From assembly GCA_043718065.1 (NCBI GenBank), contig JAYSWJ010000098.1, forward strand, positions 1 to 12,504: DNA of 12,504 bases. Reading direction: 5' to 3'. Shown here piece by piece: positions 5,352-12,504 of the stretch; the stretch's first letter is position 1, and each line of letters starts with the position of its first letter. The notes under the pieces are model-generated. The model had not been told where the DNA came from and ran no database searches. It was given only the letters and a program-made list of their open reading frames with translations. Source of the DNA: JAAFIP01 sp043718065 (GTDB lineage: Bacteria; Pseudomonadota; Gammaproteobacteria; Burkholderiales; Burkholderiaceae_C). A program made the translations under genes and the position numbers.

Positions 5352-6425
5352 CAACTTGCGGATGGGCGCTGGCAAGCCCACGCCTGCTAAGTCAGCCAAG
5401 GCAACCCATTTACCAACTGCTGAAGTAACTTCACCCTTACCTTCGGCTTCAGACCCACGTGGCGATGCCTTGGCAGCCCACGGCAAACTCACCACATGCA
5501 AATGCATGTCTTTGTGCGTTAGAACATGCAAAAAGGCGGGCGCGTCAACGCATGCTAGCTGCTGGGTAGGCGTGAGCGTAGCCATCAAAGCTTCACGACT
5601 GTCATACATTGGCAGGCTGTAAAGCCCCGCCCATACGCCCGGCGTGGGGCGTTGCTGCAAATAAACGTGTGCTGTGCTGCTGGCCGCGCCGCACTGGGCG
5701 CACAGCAGCCACCAGGCTTGGCTACTGCGCTTGAGCTTGCGGGTTTTAACGGGATATTTCTCTGGCGCGCCTTGCGCTTTGGCCACGCACAGCTTGGCCA
5801 GCGGGCATAGCATGCAGGTGGGCTTGCGCGTGGTGCACACGGTAGCGCCCAGGTCCATCATGGCTTGGGTATGGCGCGGCATGGTGTGGGCAAGGTTTGT
5901 GGTGGGTAGCAGCGCAGTGGCTTGGTCCCATAGGGCACGCTCATGCGCGGCCACCGCCATATCTTTGTCATAGCCCAGCACGCGCGTTAGCACGCGCTTG
6001 ACGTTGGCATCCAGTATGGCCACACGCTCGCCATAGCAAAAAGCGGCAATTGCAGCAGCAGTTGAACGACCTATACCCGGCAGGGTTTGCAGCAGCTCAG
6101 CCGTAGGCGGAAAGCGCCCAGCAAAATCTTGCACCACGGCCTGCGCGCAGCGGTGCAGGTTGCGCGCGCGGGTGTAGTAGCCCAGGCCGCTCCACAGCGC
6201 CAGCACGTCGTCTAGCGGCGCAGCGGCCAGGCTGGCCAAATCGGGGAAGCGTTGTAAAAACCGGGGGTAGTAGTCCAGCACGGTCACTACCTGCGTTTGC
6301 TGCAACATGATCTCGGACAGCCACACGCGGTAGGGGTCGCTGGTGTTTTGCCACGGCAAGCCGCTGCGCCCGTGCTGCGCTTGCCAAGCCAGCACTGCGC
6401 TGGCCATAGATGATGGGGTTACCAC
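5343..6425 (-). CDS. mutY: Adenine DNA glycosylase MutY
   Basis: 360 aa. It removes adenine mispaired with 8-oxoguanine, the step of the GO repair system complementary to MutM. The HhH-GPD fold is intact: catalytic Glu38 in SEIMLQQTQV, the helix-hairpin-helix LLQTLPGIGRSTAAAI (111-126), catalytic Asp139 in ILDANVKRV, and the 4Fe-4S ligands Cys197-X6-Cys204-X2-Cys207-X5-Cys213. The C-terminal part is the NUDIX-like 8-oxoG recognition domain, with YLQQRPTPGVWAGLYSLP visible. The GTG at 6423-6425 places the first WQ at the usual distance; the ATG at 6405-6407 six codons on is an alternative. Neither has a good Shine-Dalgarno. It lies downstream of the dynamin-like gene with a terminator-like hairpin between them, so it may have its own promoter. 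Confidence 0.96.
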   Translation of the reverse strand: MVTPSSMASAVLAWQAQHGRSGLPWQNTSDPYRVWLSEIMLQQTQVVTVLDYYPRFLQRFPDLASLAAAPLDDVLALWSGLGYYTRARNLHRCAQAVVQDFAGRFPPTAELLQTLPGIGRSTAAAIAAFCYGERVAILDANVKRVLTRVLGYDKDMAVAAHERALWDQATALLPTTNLAHTMPRHTQAMMDLGATVCTTRKPTCMLCPLAKLCVAKAQGAPEKYPVKTRKLKRSSQAWWLLCAQCGAASSTAHVYLQQRPTPGVWAGLYSLPMYDSREALMATLTPTQQLACVDAPAFLHVLTHKDMHLHVVSLPWAAKASPRGSEAEGKGEVTSAVGKWVALADLAGVGLPAPIRKLLA

Positions 6426-6447
6426 GCGAAGAATAATAAAGGCTAAA

Positions 6448-6480
6448 GCTTGGGATAAGCTGCGGCTAGCTAACCCAAGC
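6448..6480 (-). terminator. Terminator-like hairpin after the dynamin-like gene
   Basis: On the minus strand, GCTTGGG (6480-6474) pairs perfectly with CCCAAGC (6454-6448); inside, AGCT/AGCT can extend the stem past a bulge and a mismatch. It starts 4 bases after the stop codon of the GTPase gene. The following bases are TTTAGCCTTTATTATT, only moderately T-rich, so termination strength is uncertain. Confidence 0.5.
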
Positions 6481-6484
6481 CCGA

Positions 6485-8497
6485 CTATGCGCGTGCACGC
6501 ACACGGTCAGATTTATGGTTGTGGGCTGGCGCTGGTGCCGTGTCTTCTTCGTCCGCGGGTATCTCTACCAAATGCGCGGTTAATTCAACCAGCCTTTTGT
6601 CCAAGCCCGTCAGGTGATGGTCTTGCGCGTCGATCTCGGTCAAGCGCTCGTCCAGCGTGTTGGCAGCGTCTTGAATGCGGTCAATCGCCTCAATGCGGCG
6701 TCCAAAGTTTTTGCGCCGCTCGCGCAATTGCGCATCTAGCTGGGCTGCTGCGGTTTTGTTCCACAGCTCTACTTCGCCCAAAGCTGTTTCGTACACCACA
6801 CGCAGGCGGGTGGCCAGTGCGCGCACCAGCCTGTCGGCAAACTCGGGTTGCGCCAGGCGCAGCGTATTGCTCAGGCCCAAGTATTGGGTATGGCTGCGCT
6901 CAACCAAATCTAGGTCACGCTCGTAGCGCACCATCTCGGGTTCGCGCGGCATTTGCAGCGAGAAGCCAAATTCTGCGTTCAGCTGTTTAAAACTGGTACT
7001 CAGCATCGAATGGATCTCGCCATTAATGCCTTTGGCATGCGACAGCACCTCGCGCAGGCGCGTGAACGTGTCGTTGTAGGCCTTGCGCACGCCCAGCTTG
7101 ATACCTGGCTGGCGCAGCGCGTCGTTCAGCTGGCGCAGCTCGGCCTTTAAGGTGGCACTGCCCAGCGCCGAGAAAACCTCGCGCAGCAGTTTTAAGTGAA
7201 TAGCCCGCACCGCGTGGATGCGCGCGCCACTAGAGTCAAACTCGGTTTGCTCAGCTTCAATACGCGAACGCATATGTTTGATAACCGTAGTATTTTTACC
7301 ACGCAAACCGCGCAATTCAACCATTTGCTCAGCCAGATCGCGTCGGCGAATGTTAATCACTCGGCCTGTTTCGGTGCGCAAATCGGAGATGCCCGAGGAC
7401 ATGGCACCACGCAAAATAGCGCGCCGCTTGCCCATCATGCCTTCGCTCAGGGCCTGCTCTAGCAAGGGCAGTTGGCTAGCTTGCAGCAGCGCGTTGTCGC
7501 CAGTCACCTTGGCCACCAAACCTTTTTGGGCCGACACGGCAATCACTTGGTCCTTAGGCAATTGCAAAATCTCAGCCGTGCTTAAGCGTTGACGCTCTAC
7601 ATTGGCAGCAATTTGCGCGGGGGTGGACAGCGCGTCCCACATGGTGTCAATTTTATTAAGCACCACCAAGCGCGATGAATGGTCTGTGCTCTCAGTAATC
7701 AAGTGCTCGCGCCAAATGGCAAGGTCCGATTTAGTCACCCCGGTATCAGCAGCCAAGATAAATACCACGGCATGCGCTTGCGGAATCAAACTGACGGTCA
7801 GCTCAGGCTCGGCACCAATCGCGTTCAAGCCTGGTGTGTCCAAAATCACCAAGCCTTGTTTAAGCAAGGGGTGCGCAATGTTGATCAGCGCGTGACGCCA
7901 CTTGGGCACCTCTACCATGCCAGACGAGTCTGTCATGGGGTTGTCGTCGGGGGTGTCGTCGTGCCAAAAGCCCAAGGCACGTGCCTCGTCTTTGCTTACC
8001 TTGCGCACCTCGGCTACTTTTTCAAACGCCTCGGCTAGCTGAGCCGCGTCGTTTACATCCAGGTCAATGCGGGTCCACTTCTCGGGCGCGGCGCGCCATT
8101 CCATCAGGGCCTGGGGCTGCAGGCGCGACTCAATCGGCAGCAGGCGCAAACAGGGCGGTACTTCAGCGTCCCAGCCTAGCTCGGTGGGGCACATGGTGGT
8201 GCGACCCGCGCTGGCCGGCATGATGCGGCGGCCGTACGACGCGAAAAATATTGAGTTGATCAGCTCTGACTTGCCGCGCGAAAATTCGGCTACAAAAGCG
8301 ATCATTACTTTGTCAGACCGCATCTGGCCTTCTAGCCGGCGCAGGCGCTCTTCAACCGCCGAGTCCAGCAAGTCGTGGTCGCGCATCCAATCGGACAATA
8401 GCTTTAGGCGCAACGCAAACTCGCGACGCCAAACACTGTGCGAATCGAACTGTTCGTTAAAAGACGGGGCTACGGGGCTATCTACGGTGGTCTGCAT
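6485..8497 (-). CDS. Dynamin-like (bacterial dynamin family) GTPase
   Basis: 670 aa. GTPase of the dynamin/GTP-binding superfamily with a large helical C-terminal region; such proteins act on membranes in other bacteria, but the substrate of this family is unknown. G motifs: G1 AEFSRGKS (70-77), G2 around GRTTMCPTE (98-106), G3 DTPG (220-223), G4 NKID (281-284), G5-like SAQKG (322-326). After about residue 350 the protein is charged and helical, with coiled-coil-like stretches and no transmembrane segment visible. I chose the ATG at 8497 over an upstream TTG because homologous proteins begin MQTTV. It lies between mutY and mutM on the same strand, 57 bp from mutM. A true function is not claimed. 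Confidence 0.88.
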   Translation of the reverse strand: MQTTVDSPVAPSFNEQFDSHSVWRREFALRLKLLSDWMRDHDLLDSAVEERLRRLEGQMRSDKVMIAFVAEFSRGKSELINSIFFASYGRRIMPASAGRTTMCPTELGWDAEVPPCLRLLPIESRLQPQALMEWRAAPEKWTRIDLDVNDAAQLAEAFEKVAEVRKVSKDEARALGFWHDDTPDDNPMTDSSGMVEVPKWRHALINIAHPLLKQGLVILDTPGLNAIGAEPELTVSLIPQAHAVVFILAADTGVTKSDLAIWREHLITESTDHSSRLVVLNKIDTMWDALSTPAQIAANVERQRLSTAEILQLPKDQVIAVSAQKGLVAKVTGDNALLQASQLPLLEQALSEGMMGKRRAILRGAMSSGISDLRTETGRVINIRRRDLAEQMVELRGLRGKNTTVIKHMRSRIEAEQTEFDSSGARIHAVRAIHLKLLREVFSALGSATLKAELRQLNDALRQPGIKLGVRKAYNDTFTRLREVLSHAKGINGEIHSMLSTSFKQLNAEFGFSLQMPREPEMVRYERDLDLVERSHTQYLGLSNTLRLAQPEFADRLVRALATRLRVVYETALGEVELWNKTAAAQLDAQLRERRKNFGRRIEAIDRIQDAANTLDERLTEIDAQDHHLTGLDKRLVELTAHLVEIPADEEDTAPAPAHNHKSDRVRARA

Positions 8498-8554
8498 AAG
8501 TTTCAATATAACACCGGGGCCGGGCTAAGTACATCAGACAGCACACTTACAAGT

Positions 8555-9388
8555 TCAGTGTTTTTGGCAAATTGGGCAAAAAAATGTGCTTCTCTGGCCT
8601 TGTTTTAGCAGCTTGATAGGGCTGGCGCACGCCCGGCATGCCTGGCCTGTGCGGCCGTACACGCTGGCCTGCAACTGAAAATACCCAGTTTTGCCGTCGG
8701 CACTAGAAAAATCGCGCAGCGTGCTGCCACCTTTGTCTACCGCAGCCTGCAGCACGTCGCGGATAGCCTGGTGCAGCCGTGCGGCGCGCGGCGCGCTGAT
8801 GTTGCAGGCGCGCACGGTGGGCCTTATACCGGCTAAAAATAAGGCCTCTGAGCAGTAAATATTGCCCACGCCTACCACCGCCTCCCCCGCCAACAATACT
8901 TGCTTGATAGCCGTGCTGCGCTGGCGCAGTTGGGTGTAGAAAGTTTGCGCTTCAAAATCGTCTGATAAAGGCTCTACCCCAAGATGCCCCAATAATTTTT
9001 GCGCTGCTGGAGCATGCTGGGACGACGCATACACCACCGCACCAAAGCGACGCGGGTCGTTTAGCCTCAGCACCCCGCGCGTAGTCACCATGTTGAAGTG
9101 GTCGTGCTGGCCCATAGGATCAGCAGTGGCTGAAAAGTTAAGCGACCCCGACATACCCAAATGCACCAACAGCAAGCCGTGCGGCTGGCCTGCCTGCGTG
9201 CTAAGGTCGATCAGCAAGTATTTGCCCCGCCTGCGCACTGCATTGACCACACGGCCTTGCAGGTCATCAGGGTCTAAGCCTAGCGGCCAGCGCAGGGGTT
9301 TGCCCATCTCTACAGAGCGTATTTGCGCGCCTTCAATTCGGCTGGCAAAGCTTAAACGGGTTACTTCTACTTCAGGCAATTCTGGCAT
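8555..9388 (-). CDS. mutM: Formamidopyrimidine-DNA glycosylase MutM (Fpg)
   Basis: 277 aa, compared with 269 in E. coli. It excises 8-oxoguanine and formamidopyrimidines and cleaves the abasic site. The start is fixed by the catalytic N-terminus: after Met removal Pro2 is the nucleophile and Glu3 the general acid (MPELPEVEVTR). A longer frame opening at 9415 would bury Pro2 and is wrong. Other landmarks: Lys56 in RRRGKYLLIDL, HLGMSGSL (76-83), GVGNIYCSEALF, and a C-terminal zinc finger Cys251-X2-Cys254-X16-Cys271-X2-Cys274 with Arg266 in its loop. The start codon lies only 20 bp from that of the divergent TPR gene, so its promoter must lie inside that gene. Confidence 0.97.
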   Translation of the reverse strand: MPELPEVEVTRLSFASRIEGAQIRSVEMGKPLRWPLGLDPDDLQGRVVNAVRRRGKYLLIDLSTQAGQPHGLLLVHLGMSGSLNFSATADPMGQHDHFNMVTTRGVLRLNDPRRFGAVVYASSQHAPAAQKLLGHLGVEPLSDDFEAQTFYTQLRQRSTAIKQVLLAGEAVVGVGNIYCSEALFLAGIRPTVRACNISAPRAARLHQAIRDVLQAAVDKGGSTLRDFSSADGKTGYFQLQASVYGRTGQACRACASPIKLLKQGQRSTFFCPICQKH

Positions 9389-9408
9389 GCATGGATTATC
9401 ATGCTTGC
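9389..9408. promoter_or_regulatory. 20-bp divergent start region of mutM and the TPR gene, with palindrome
   Basis: Only 20 bases separate the two start codons. CATGCTTGCATG at 9400-9411 is an inverted repeat (CATGC-TT-GCATG) that overlaps the chosen TPR start, and GCATGC (9385-9390) overlaps the mutM start. These could be an operator, or the chance product of two ATG codons on opposite strands. Each promoter would have to lie within the other gene's 5' coding sequence. Confidence 0.3.
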
Positions 9409-11277
9409 ATGACATCTACATTCTTTGCTCGCTTTATTCCAACACTCTGCCAAACCTCAGCGCAGGGCAGCGTGACCCCGCGCGTTTTGCCCACTGCAGC
9501 TTGGGCAGGGCTGTTTTGCGCGGCAGCTATGTGGGCAGCACCTGCGGCAAGTCAAACCAAACCTACTGCGCCCATACCTACTGTTACCGCAGCTGAGGCC
9601 AGCACAGCCACCGCGCCGATAGACACATCCAGATTAGACAGCGAGCTTTTCTACCAGCTGATGCTGGGCGAGATGAACGTCACCAACGGCGACGCTGGCA
9701 CGGGTTTTTCGCTGATGCTGGATGCCGCACGCAAAACCAACGACGCCCGGCTGTACGAGCGTGCACTAGACATTGCACTGGCCGCACGCTCGGGCGACGC
9801 TGCGCTGCAGGCATCGCGTGCTTGGCGACAGGCGCAGCCTAAGTCGGTGCTGGCCAGTGAGCGGCTTTTCCAGGTACTGGTGGCGCTTAGTCGCCTGCCA
9901 GAAAGCGTTGAACCACTGCGCAGCATTTTGGCCAATACGCCGGTTGACCAGCGGGGTGTGGCCATTGCGCGCAGTGCGGCCACATATGCACGCGTTGCCG
10001 ACAAAAAGCTAGCCGCCAGCACGGCTGAGCAGGCGCTGGCCGAGTACATTACGCCCGCGGCCAACCCTATAGTGGCTGCGCAGGCTTGGACAGCAATTGG
10101 CCGCCTGCGTCTGGCCGCAGCTGATATAACTGGTGCACTGGACGCCGCGCGCCTAGGCCAAACCGCCAGCCCGGTGTCTGAAGGCCCGCCCCTGCTGGCG
10201 CTAGACATCATGGAGCCCAAGCAGCCACTGGCAGAAACCTACGTCAAACGCTACCTAGAGACCGCCAAACCCCGCGCCGAAATTCGCATGGTGTACGCCC
10301 GTGTGCTGCTAGACAACCAGCGCTACACCGAGGCCACGCAGCAAGCGCAAATCGTCACGCGTGACCAGCCTACCTATCCCGACGCTTGGCTGGTGCTAGG
10401 CACACTGCAGCTGCAAGACAACTTGCTGCCTGCTGCTGACACCTCACTTAAGAAGTATGTTGAGCTGGCCACCGCTACCGAAGGCGAAGAAGCGTCCCCC
10501 GAGCGCCAGCGCGGCCTAACCCAAGCCTACTTGGCGCTAGCGCAAGTGGCCGAGAAGCGTAATGATTTTGCGCTGGCCGAGAGCTGGATTGCCAAGATCG
10601 ACAGCCCCCAAGCGCTTGCCAGCGCACAAAACCGCCGCGCCTCCATTTTGGCCAAGCAAGGCAAGATGGACGAAGCGCGCAAGCTGATTCGCGCACTGCC
10701 TGACCGTAGCGACGAAGACGTGCGCATGAAAATACTGTCTGAGGTGGAACTTCTGCGTAATAACAAGCAATACAAACCAGCCTATGACTTACTGCAAGAA
10801 ACCATTGCCAAAAGGCCGCAAGACTACGACCTGCTGTACGACCAAGCCACGCTGGCCGAAAAACTGCAACGCTTTGACGAGATGGAGCGCCTGCTACGCC
10901 AACTGATCGCCGCCAAACCCGATAGCACGCAAGCCTACAACGCCCTGGGCTATTCTTTGGCAGACCGCAGCGTGCGCCTGCCCGAGGCTAAAAAACTGAT
11001 CGAAAAAGCGCTTGAACTGTCGCCCGGCGACCCGTTTATCACCGACAGCTTAGGCTGGGCCGAGTTTCGCATGGGCAGCACCACGCAAGCCATTCAAACG
11101 CTGCAAAAAGCCTACCAAGGCAAAGCAGACGCTGAAATTGCCGCGCATTTGGGCGAGGTGTACTGGGCTACAGGCCAGCGCAGCAAAGCCTTGGCTATTT
11201 GGAAAGAAGGCGCGCTGCTCAATCCAGAGAACGAAACCTTGCTGCAAACCTTAAAGCGCTTGCGCGTCAAACTGTGA
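9409..11277 (+). CDS. Exported tetratricopeptide-repeat protein
   Basis: 622 aa. It has an N-terminal export signal: a hydrophobic stretch at about 27-47 (VLPTAAWAGLFCAAAMWAA) with likely cleavage near AAS-Q49. The rest is helical with TPR units throughout. The clearest are near the C-terminus: AYNALGYSLADR...AKKLIEKALELSP (about 510-540), SLGWAEFRMGSTTQAIQTLQ (about 546-568), and AAHLGEVYWATGQRSKALAIW (about 578-598). TPRs are protein-binding scaffolds, and a periplasmic or envelope assembly role is inferred from the signal and from lolB next door. This TPR-lolB-ispE order is common in Betaproteobacteria. I took the ATG at 9409; an in-frame ATG at 9391 would begin 2 bp from the mutM start codon and put six more residues before an already long signal. 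No strong Shine-Dalgarno for either. Confidence 0.87.
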   Translation: MTSTFFARFIPTLCQTSAQGSVTPRVLPTAAWAGLFCAAAMWAAPAASQTKPTAPIPTVTAAEASTATAPIDTSRLDSELFYQLMLGEMNVTNGDAGTGFSLMLDAARKTNDARLYERALDIALAARSGDAALQASRAWRQAQPKSVLASERLFQVLVALSRLPESVEPLRSILANTPVDQRGVAIARSAATYARVADKKLAASTAEQALAEYITPAANPIVAAQAWTAIGRLRLAAADITGALDAARLGQTASPVSEGPPLLALDIMEPKQPLAETYVKRYLETAKPRAEIRMVYARVLLDNQRYTEATQQAQIVTRDQPTYPDAWLVLGTLQLQDNLLPAADTSLKKYVELATATEGEEASPERQRGLTQAYLALAQVAEKRNDFALAESWIAKIDSPQALASAQNRRASILAKQGKMDEARKLIRALPDRSDEDVRMKILSEVELLRNNKQYKPAYDLLQETIAKRPQDYDLLYDQATLAEKLQRFDEMERLLRQLIAAKPDSTQAYNALGYSLADRSVRLPEAKKLIEKALELSPGDPFITDSLGWAEFRMGSTTQAIQTLQKAYQGKADAEIAAHLGEVYWATGQRSKALAIWKEGALLNPENETLLQTLKRLRVKL

Positions 11278-11846
11278 CCGTACCAGTGAGACTGTCTGAG
11301 GCCCAAACTGCGGCGCGTCAGTTAGCGCACTCAGCGCCTTCCGCGACATTTTGGAATCGCGCCGCCAAGCTAATCAGCATAGCAGTTACTACTGTTTTTA
11401 TAGCTGCTTGCGCAGTCAACACGCCAAAAAATACTCAAAATGACTCTGTAAATGGCCCTTTTGCAGGCCGCATTAGCCTGCTGGTGCAAAGCGAGCCAGT
11501 GCAGTCGTTTGCAGGCAGTTTTGAATTGTCTGGCACTGCCGAGCAAGGTGAGTTGTTGCTATACACCCCTTTGGGTTCTACCGCCGCCCAGATGCGCTGG
11601 AGCCCGGGTAACGCGCAGCTGCAAAACGGCACTGCCGTGCAGGCCTACCCCTCGGTTGACGCCATGCTAGAGCGCACCACCGGCGCGGCCGTGCCCATCA
11701 CCGCGCTGTTTGCTTGGCTGCGAGGGCAAAGCATCTCGGTGCCGGGTTGGCAAGCTGATTTATCGCGCCAATCGGAGGGCCTTATCAACGCCCAGCGCAC
11801 CAGCCCCGCGCCCACTGCGCAGCTGCGCATCGTGCTTGAACATTAA
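11274..11846 (+). CDS. lolB: Outer-membrane lipoprotein receptor LolB
   Basis: 190 aa from GTG; mature part 145 aa after Cys46. LolB accepts lipoproteins from LolA and inserts them into the outer membrane. The signal has a hydrophobic core LISIAVTTVFIAAC with lipobox IAAC ending at Cys46, and Ala at +2, fitting outer-membrane sorting. The mature part has family features: FAGRISLLV, ELLLYTPLGSTAAQMRW and ALFAWLRGQ. The GTG at 11274 overlaps the TGA of the TPR gene (GTGA), suggesting translational coupling; a second GTG at 11286 is possible, and the n-region is unusually long either way. The signal's last codons lie in a copy of the dispersed repeat. Confidence 0.85.
   Translation: MTVPVRLSEAQTAARQLAHSAPSATFWNRAAKLISIAVTTVFIAACAVNTPKNTQNDSVNGPFAGRISLLVQSEPVQSFAGSFELSGTAEQGELLLYTPLGSTAAQMRWSPGNAQLQNGTAVQAYPSVDAMLERTTGAAVPITALFAWLRGQSISVPGWQADLSRQSEGLINAQRTSPAPTAQLRIVLEH
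11377..11412 (-). repeat. Family repeat copy within the lolB signal sequence
   Basis: On the minus strand this reads GCAAGCAGCTAT followed by an A-rich loop and a degenerate second arm ending CTGCTATG. CAAGCAGCTAT is identical to 11 bases of the intergenic copy (3804-3814). In the reading direction ATAGCTGCTTG (11400-11410) encodes the lipobox I-A-A-C. Confidence 0.5.
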
Positions 11847-11905
11847 ATCTATTGATCTGCTTGTTTAACCTGATCATTTAGTCTGCTCGCTTCACCCGCC
11901 GCACC

Positions 11906-12504
11906 ATGCAAGCCCTGTACGACCTACCAGCCCCTGCCAAGCTAAATTTGTTTTTGCACGTCACAGGCCGCCGTGCTGACGGCTATCACCTGCTCGAATC
12001 TGCTTTTATGCTGATTGACTGGTGTGACACGGTGCATTTAGAACTGCGCACCGACGGCGTTATCAGCCGCGAAGATATTGACGAGCAGGGTAACGTCCTG
12101 CCCACCCACGCGGACGGCGTCGCCAGCGCCCTGCCCGCTGACGATTTGTGTGTTCGCGCCGCCCGCGCCTTGCAGGCAGCCACCGGCACCCCACTGGGTG
12201 TGCACATACGCCTGTGCAAGCGCATCCCTACGCAAGCAGGCATGGGCGGTGGCTCGTCCGATGCAGCTACATGCCTTTTAGGTCTCAACCGCCTATGGAA
12301 CCTGCTCAAGCAGCTATCTTTTTTGCAGCAAATTGGGGAACAGCTAGGTGCTGATGTAGCATTTTTTCTAGGCGGACGTAATGCGTGGGTGCAAGGCGTG
12401 GGCGAGCAGCTTAGCCCGGTGGATCTACCTGCTGCACAATTTACCGTTATTAAGCCCGCGCAGGGGCTGTCTACGCCCGAGATTTTTGGTCATCCTGCCC
12501 TTAA
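11906..12504 (+). CDS. ispE: 4-diphosphocytidyl-2-C-methyl-D-erythritol kinase IspE (3' end cut by window)
   Basis: The first 199 codons are present, open to the window edge. IspE uses ATP to phosphorylate CDP-methylerythritol at the 2-hydroxyl in the MEP isoprenoid pathway. The start ATG gives MQALYDLPAPAKLNLFLHV, with the family's PAPAKLNLFL at 8-17 (Lys12 and Asn14 in the active site), then RRADGYHLLES. The GHMP ATP-binding loop PTQAGMGGGSSDAA lies at about 108-121, followed by LGADVAFFLGG. It sits 59 bp after lolB; no strong Shine-Dalgarno or terminator is visible in that gap. About residues 133-143 are encoded by a dispersed repeat copy and read K-Q-L-S-F-L-Q-Q, which is less typical of the family. 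Confidence 0.96.
   Translation, partial: MQALYDLPAPAKLNLFLHVTGRRADGYHLLESAFMLIDWCDTVHLELRTDGVISREDIDEQGNVLPTHADGVASALPADDLCVRAARALQAATGTPLGVHIRLCKRIPTQAGMGGGSSDAATCLLGLNRLWNLLKQLSFLQQIGEQLGADVAFFLGGRNAWVQGVGEQLSPVDLPAAQFTVIKPAQGLSTPEIFGHPAL
12302..12328 (+). repeat. Family repeat copy within ispE
   Basis: CTGCTCAAGCAGCTAT (12302-12317) is identical over 16 bases to the intergenic copy at 3799-3814. The expected second arm is replaced by CTTTTTTGCAGC, in which GCAGC could still pair imperfectly with GCTGC-type sequence on the other strand. It is in frame in ispE just after LGLNRLWN. Confidence 0.65.

Noticed and set aside
8067..8528. Long plus-strand frames opposite the dynamin-like gene, and similar ones opposite recN and the TPR gene
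   Set aside because: They are antisense shadows of GC-rich genes, with arginine- and serine-rich products that match no family I know.
9391..9408. Upstream ATG of the TPR gene
   Set aside because: It would begin two bases from the mutM start codon and adds polar residues before an already long signal peptide; not excluded, only less likely.
9389..9415. Longer MutM beginning at 9415
   Set aside because: The nucleophile must be Pro2 of MPELPEVE, which fixes the start at 9388.

Overview
The window looks like a core chromosomal segment of a betaproteobacterium, most likely Burkholderiales and probably Comamonadaceae. The basis is the gene order (tRNA-Arg, hrcA, nadK, recN, then rapZ, mutY, a dynamin-like GTPase, mutM, a TPR protein, lolB, ispE), the protein sequences, and a short AGCTAT...ATAGCT repeat that I recall as common in that family. 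The genus cannot be fixed from sequence alone.

Layout. A complete tRNA-Arg(ACG) lies on the minus strand at 1-77. hrcA (heat-shock repressor) follows on the minus strand and is divergent from the nadK-recN pair (NAD kinase, DNA-repair ATPase) on the plus strand. A 702-bp stretch without a convincing gene (3744-4445) follows recN. It holds an inverted repeat at the recN end, one family repeat, and a 552-bp element-like block bounded by imperfect terminal inverted repeats, with strong nested hairpins inside. rapZ (plus) then converges on a minus-strand group of mutY, a dynamin-like GTPase gene and mutM. mutM is divergent, across only 20 bp, from a plus-strand series: a secreted TPR protein, lolB (outer-membrane lipoprotein receptor) and ispE (isoprenoid kinase, cut by the window end).

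How the genes fit together. mutY and mutM are the two glycosylases that deal with 8-oxoguanine damage, and recN acts in double-strand-break repair. nadK, ispE, lolB and rapZ serve central metabolism and envelope building. The TPR-lolB-ispE order is the usual betaproteobacterial one, and lolB starts by overlapping the stop of the TPR gene.

Most of the window is ordinary housekeeping DNA. The unusual parts are (a) the 552-bp transposase-less block between recN and rapZ with its branched hairpin module, and (b) five copies of one short palindromic repeat family in 12.5 kb, four of them read in frame inside nadK, recN, lolB (covering the lipobox) and ispE. I found no CRISPR array, no intact transposase, no prophage genes and no clearly new multi-gene system.
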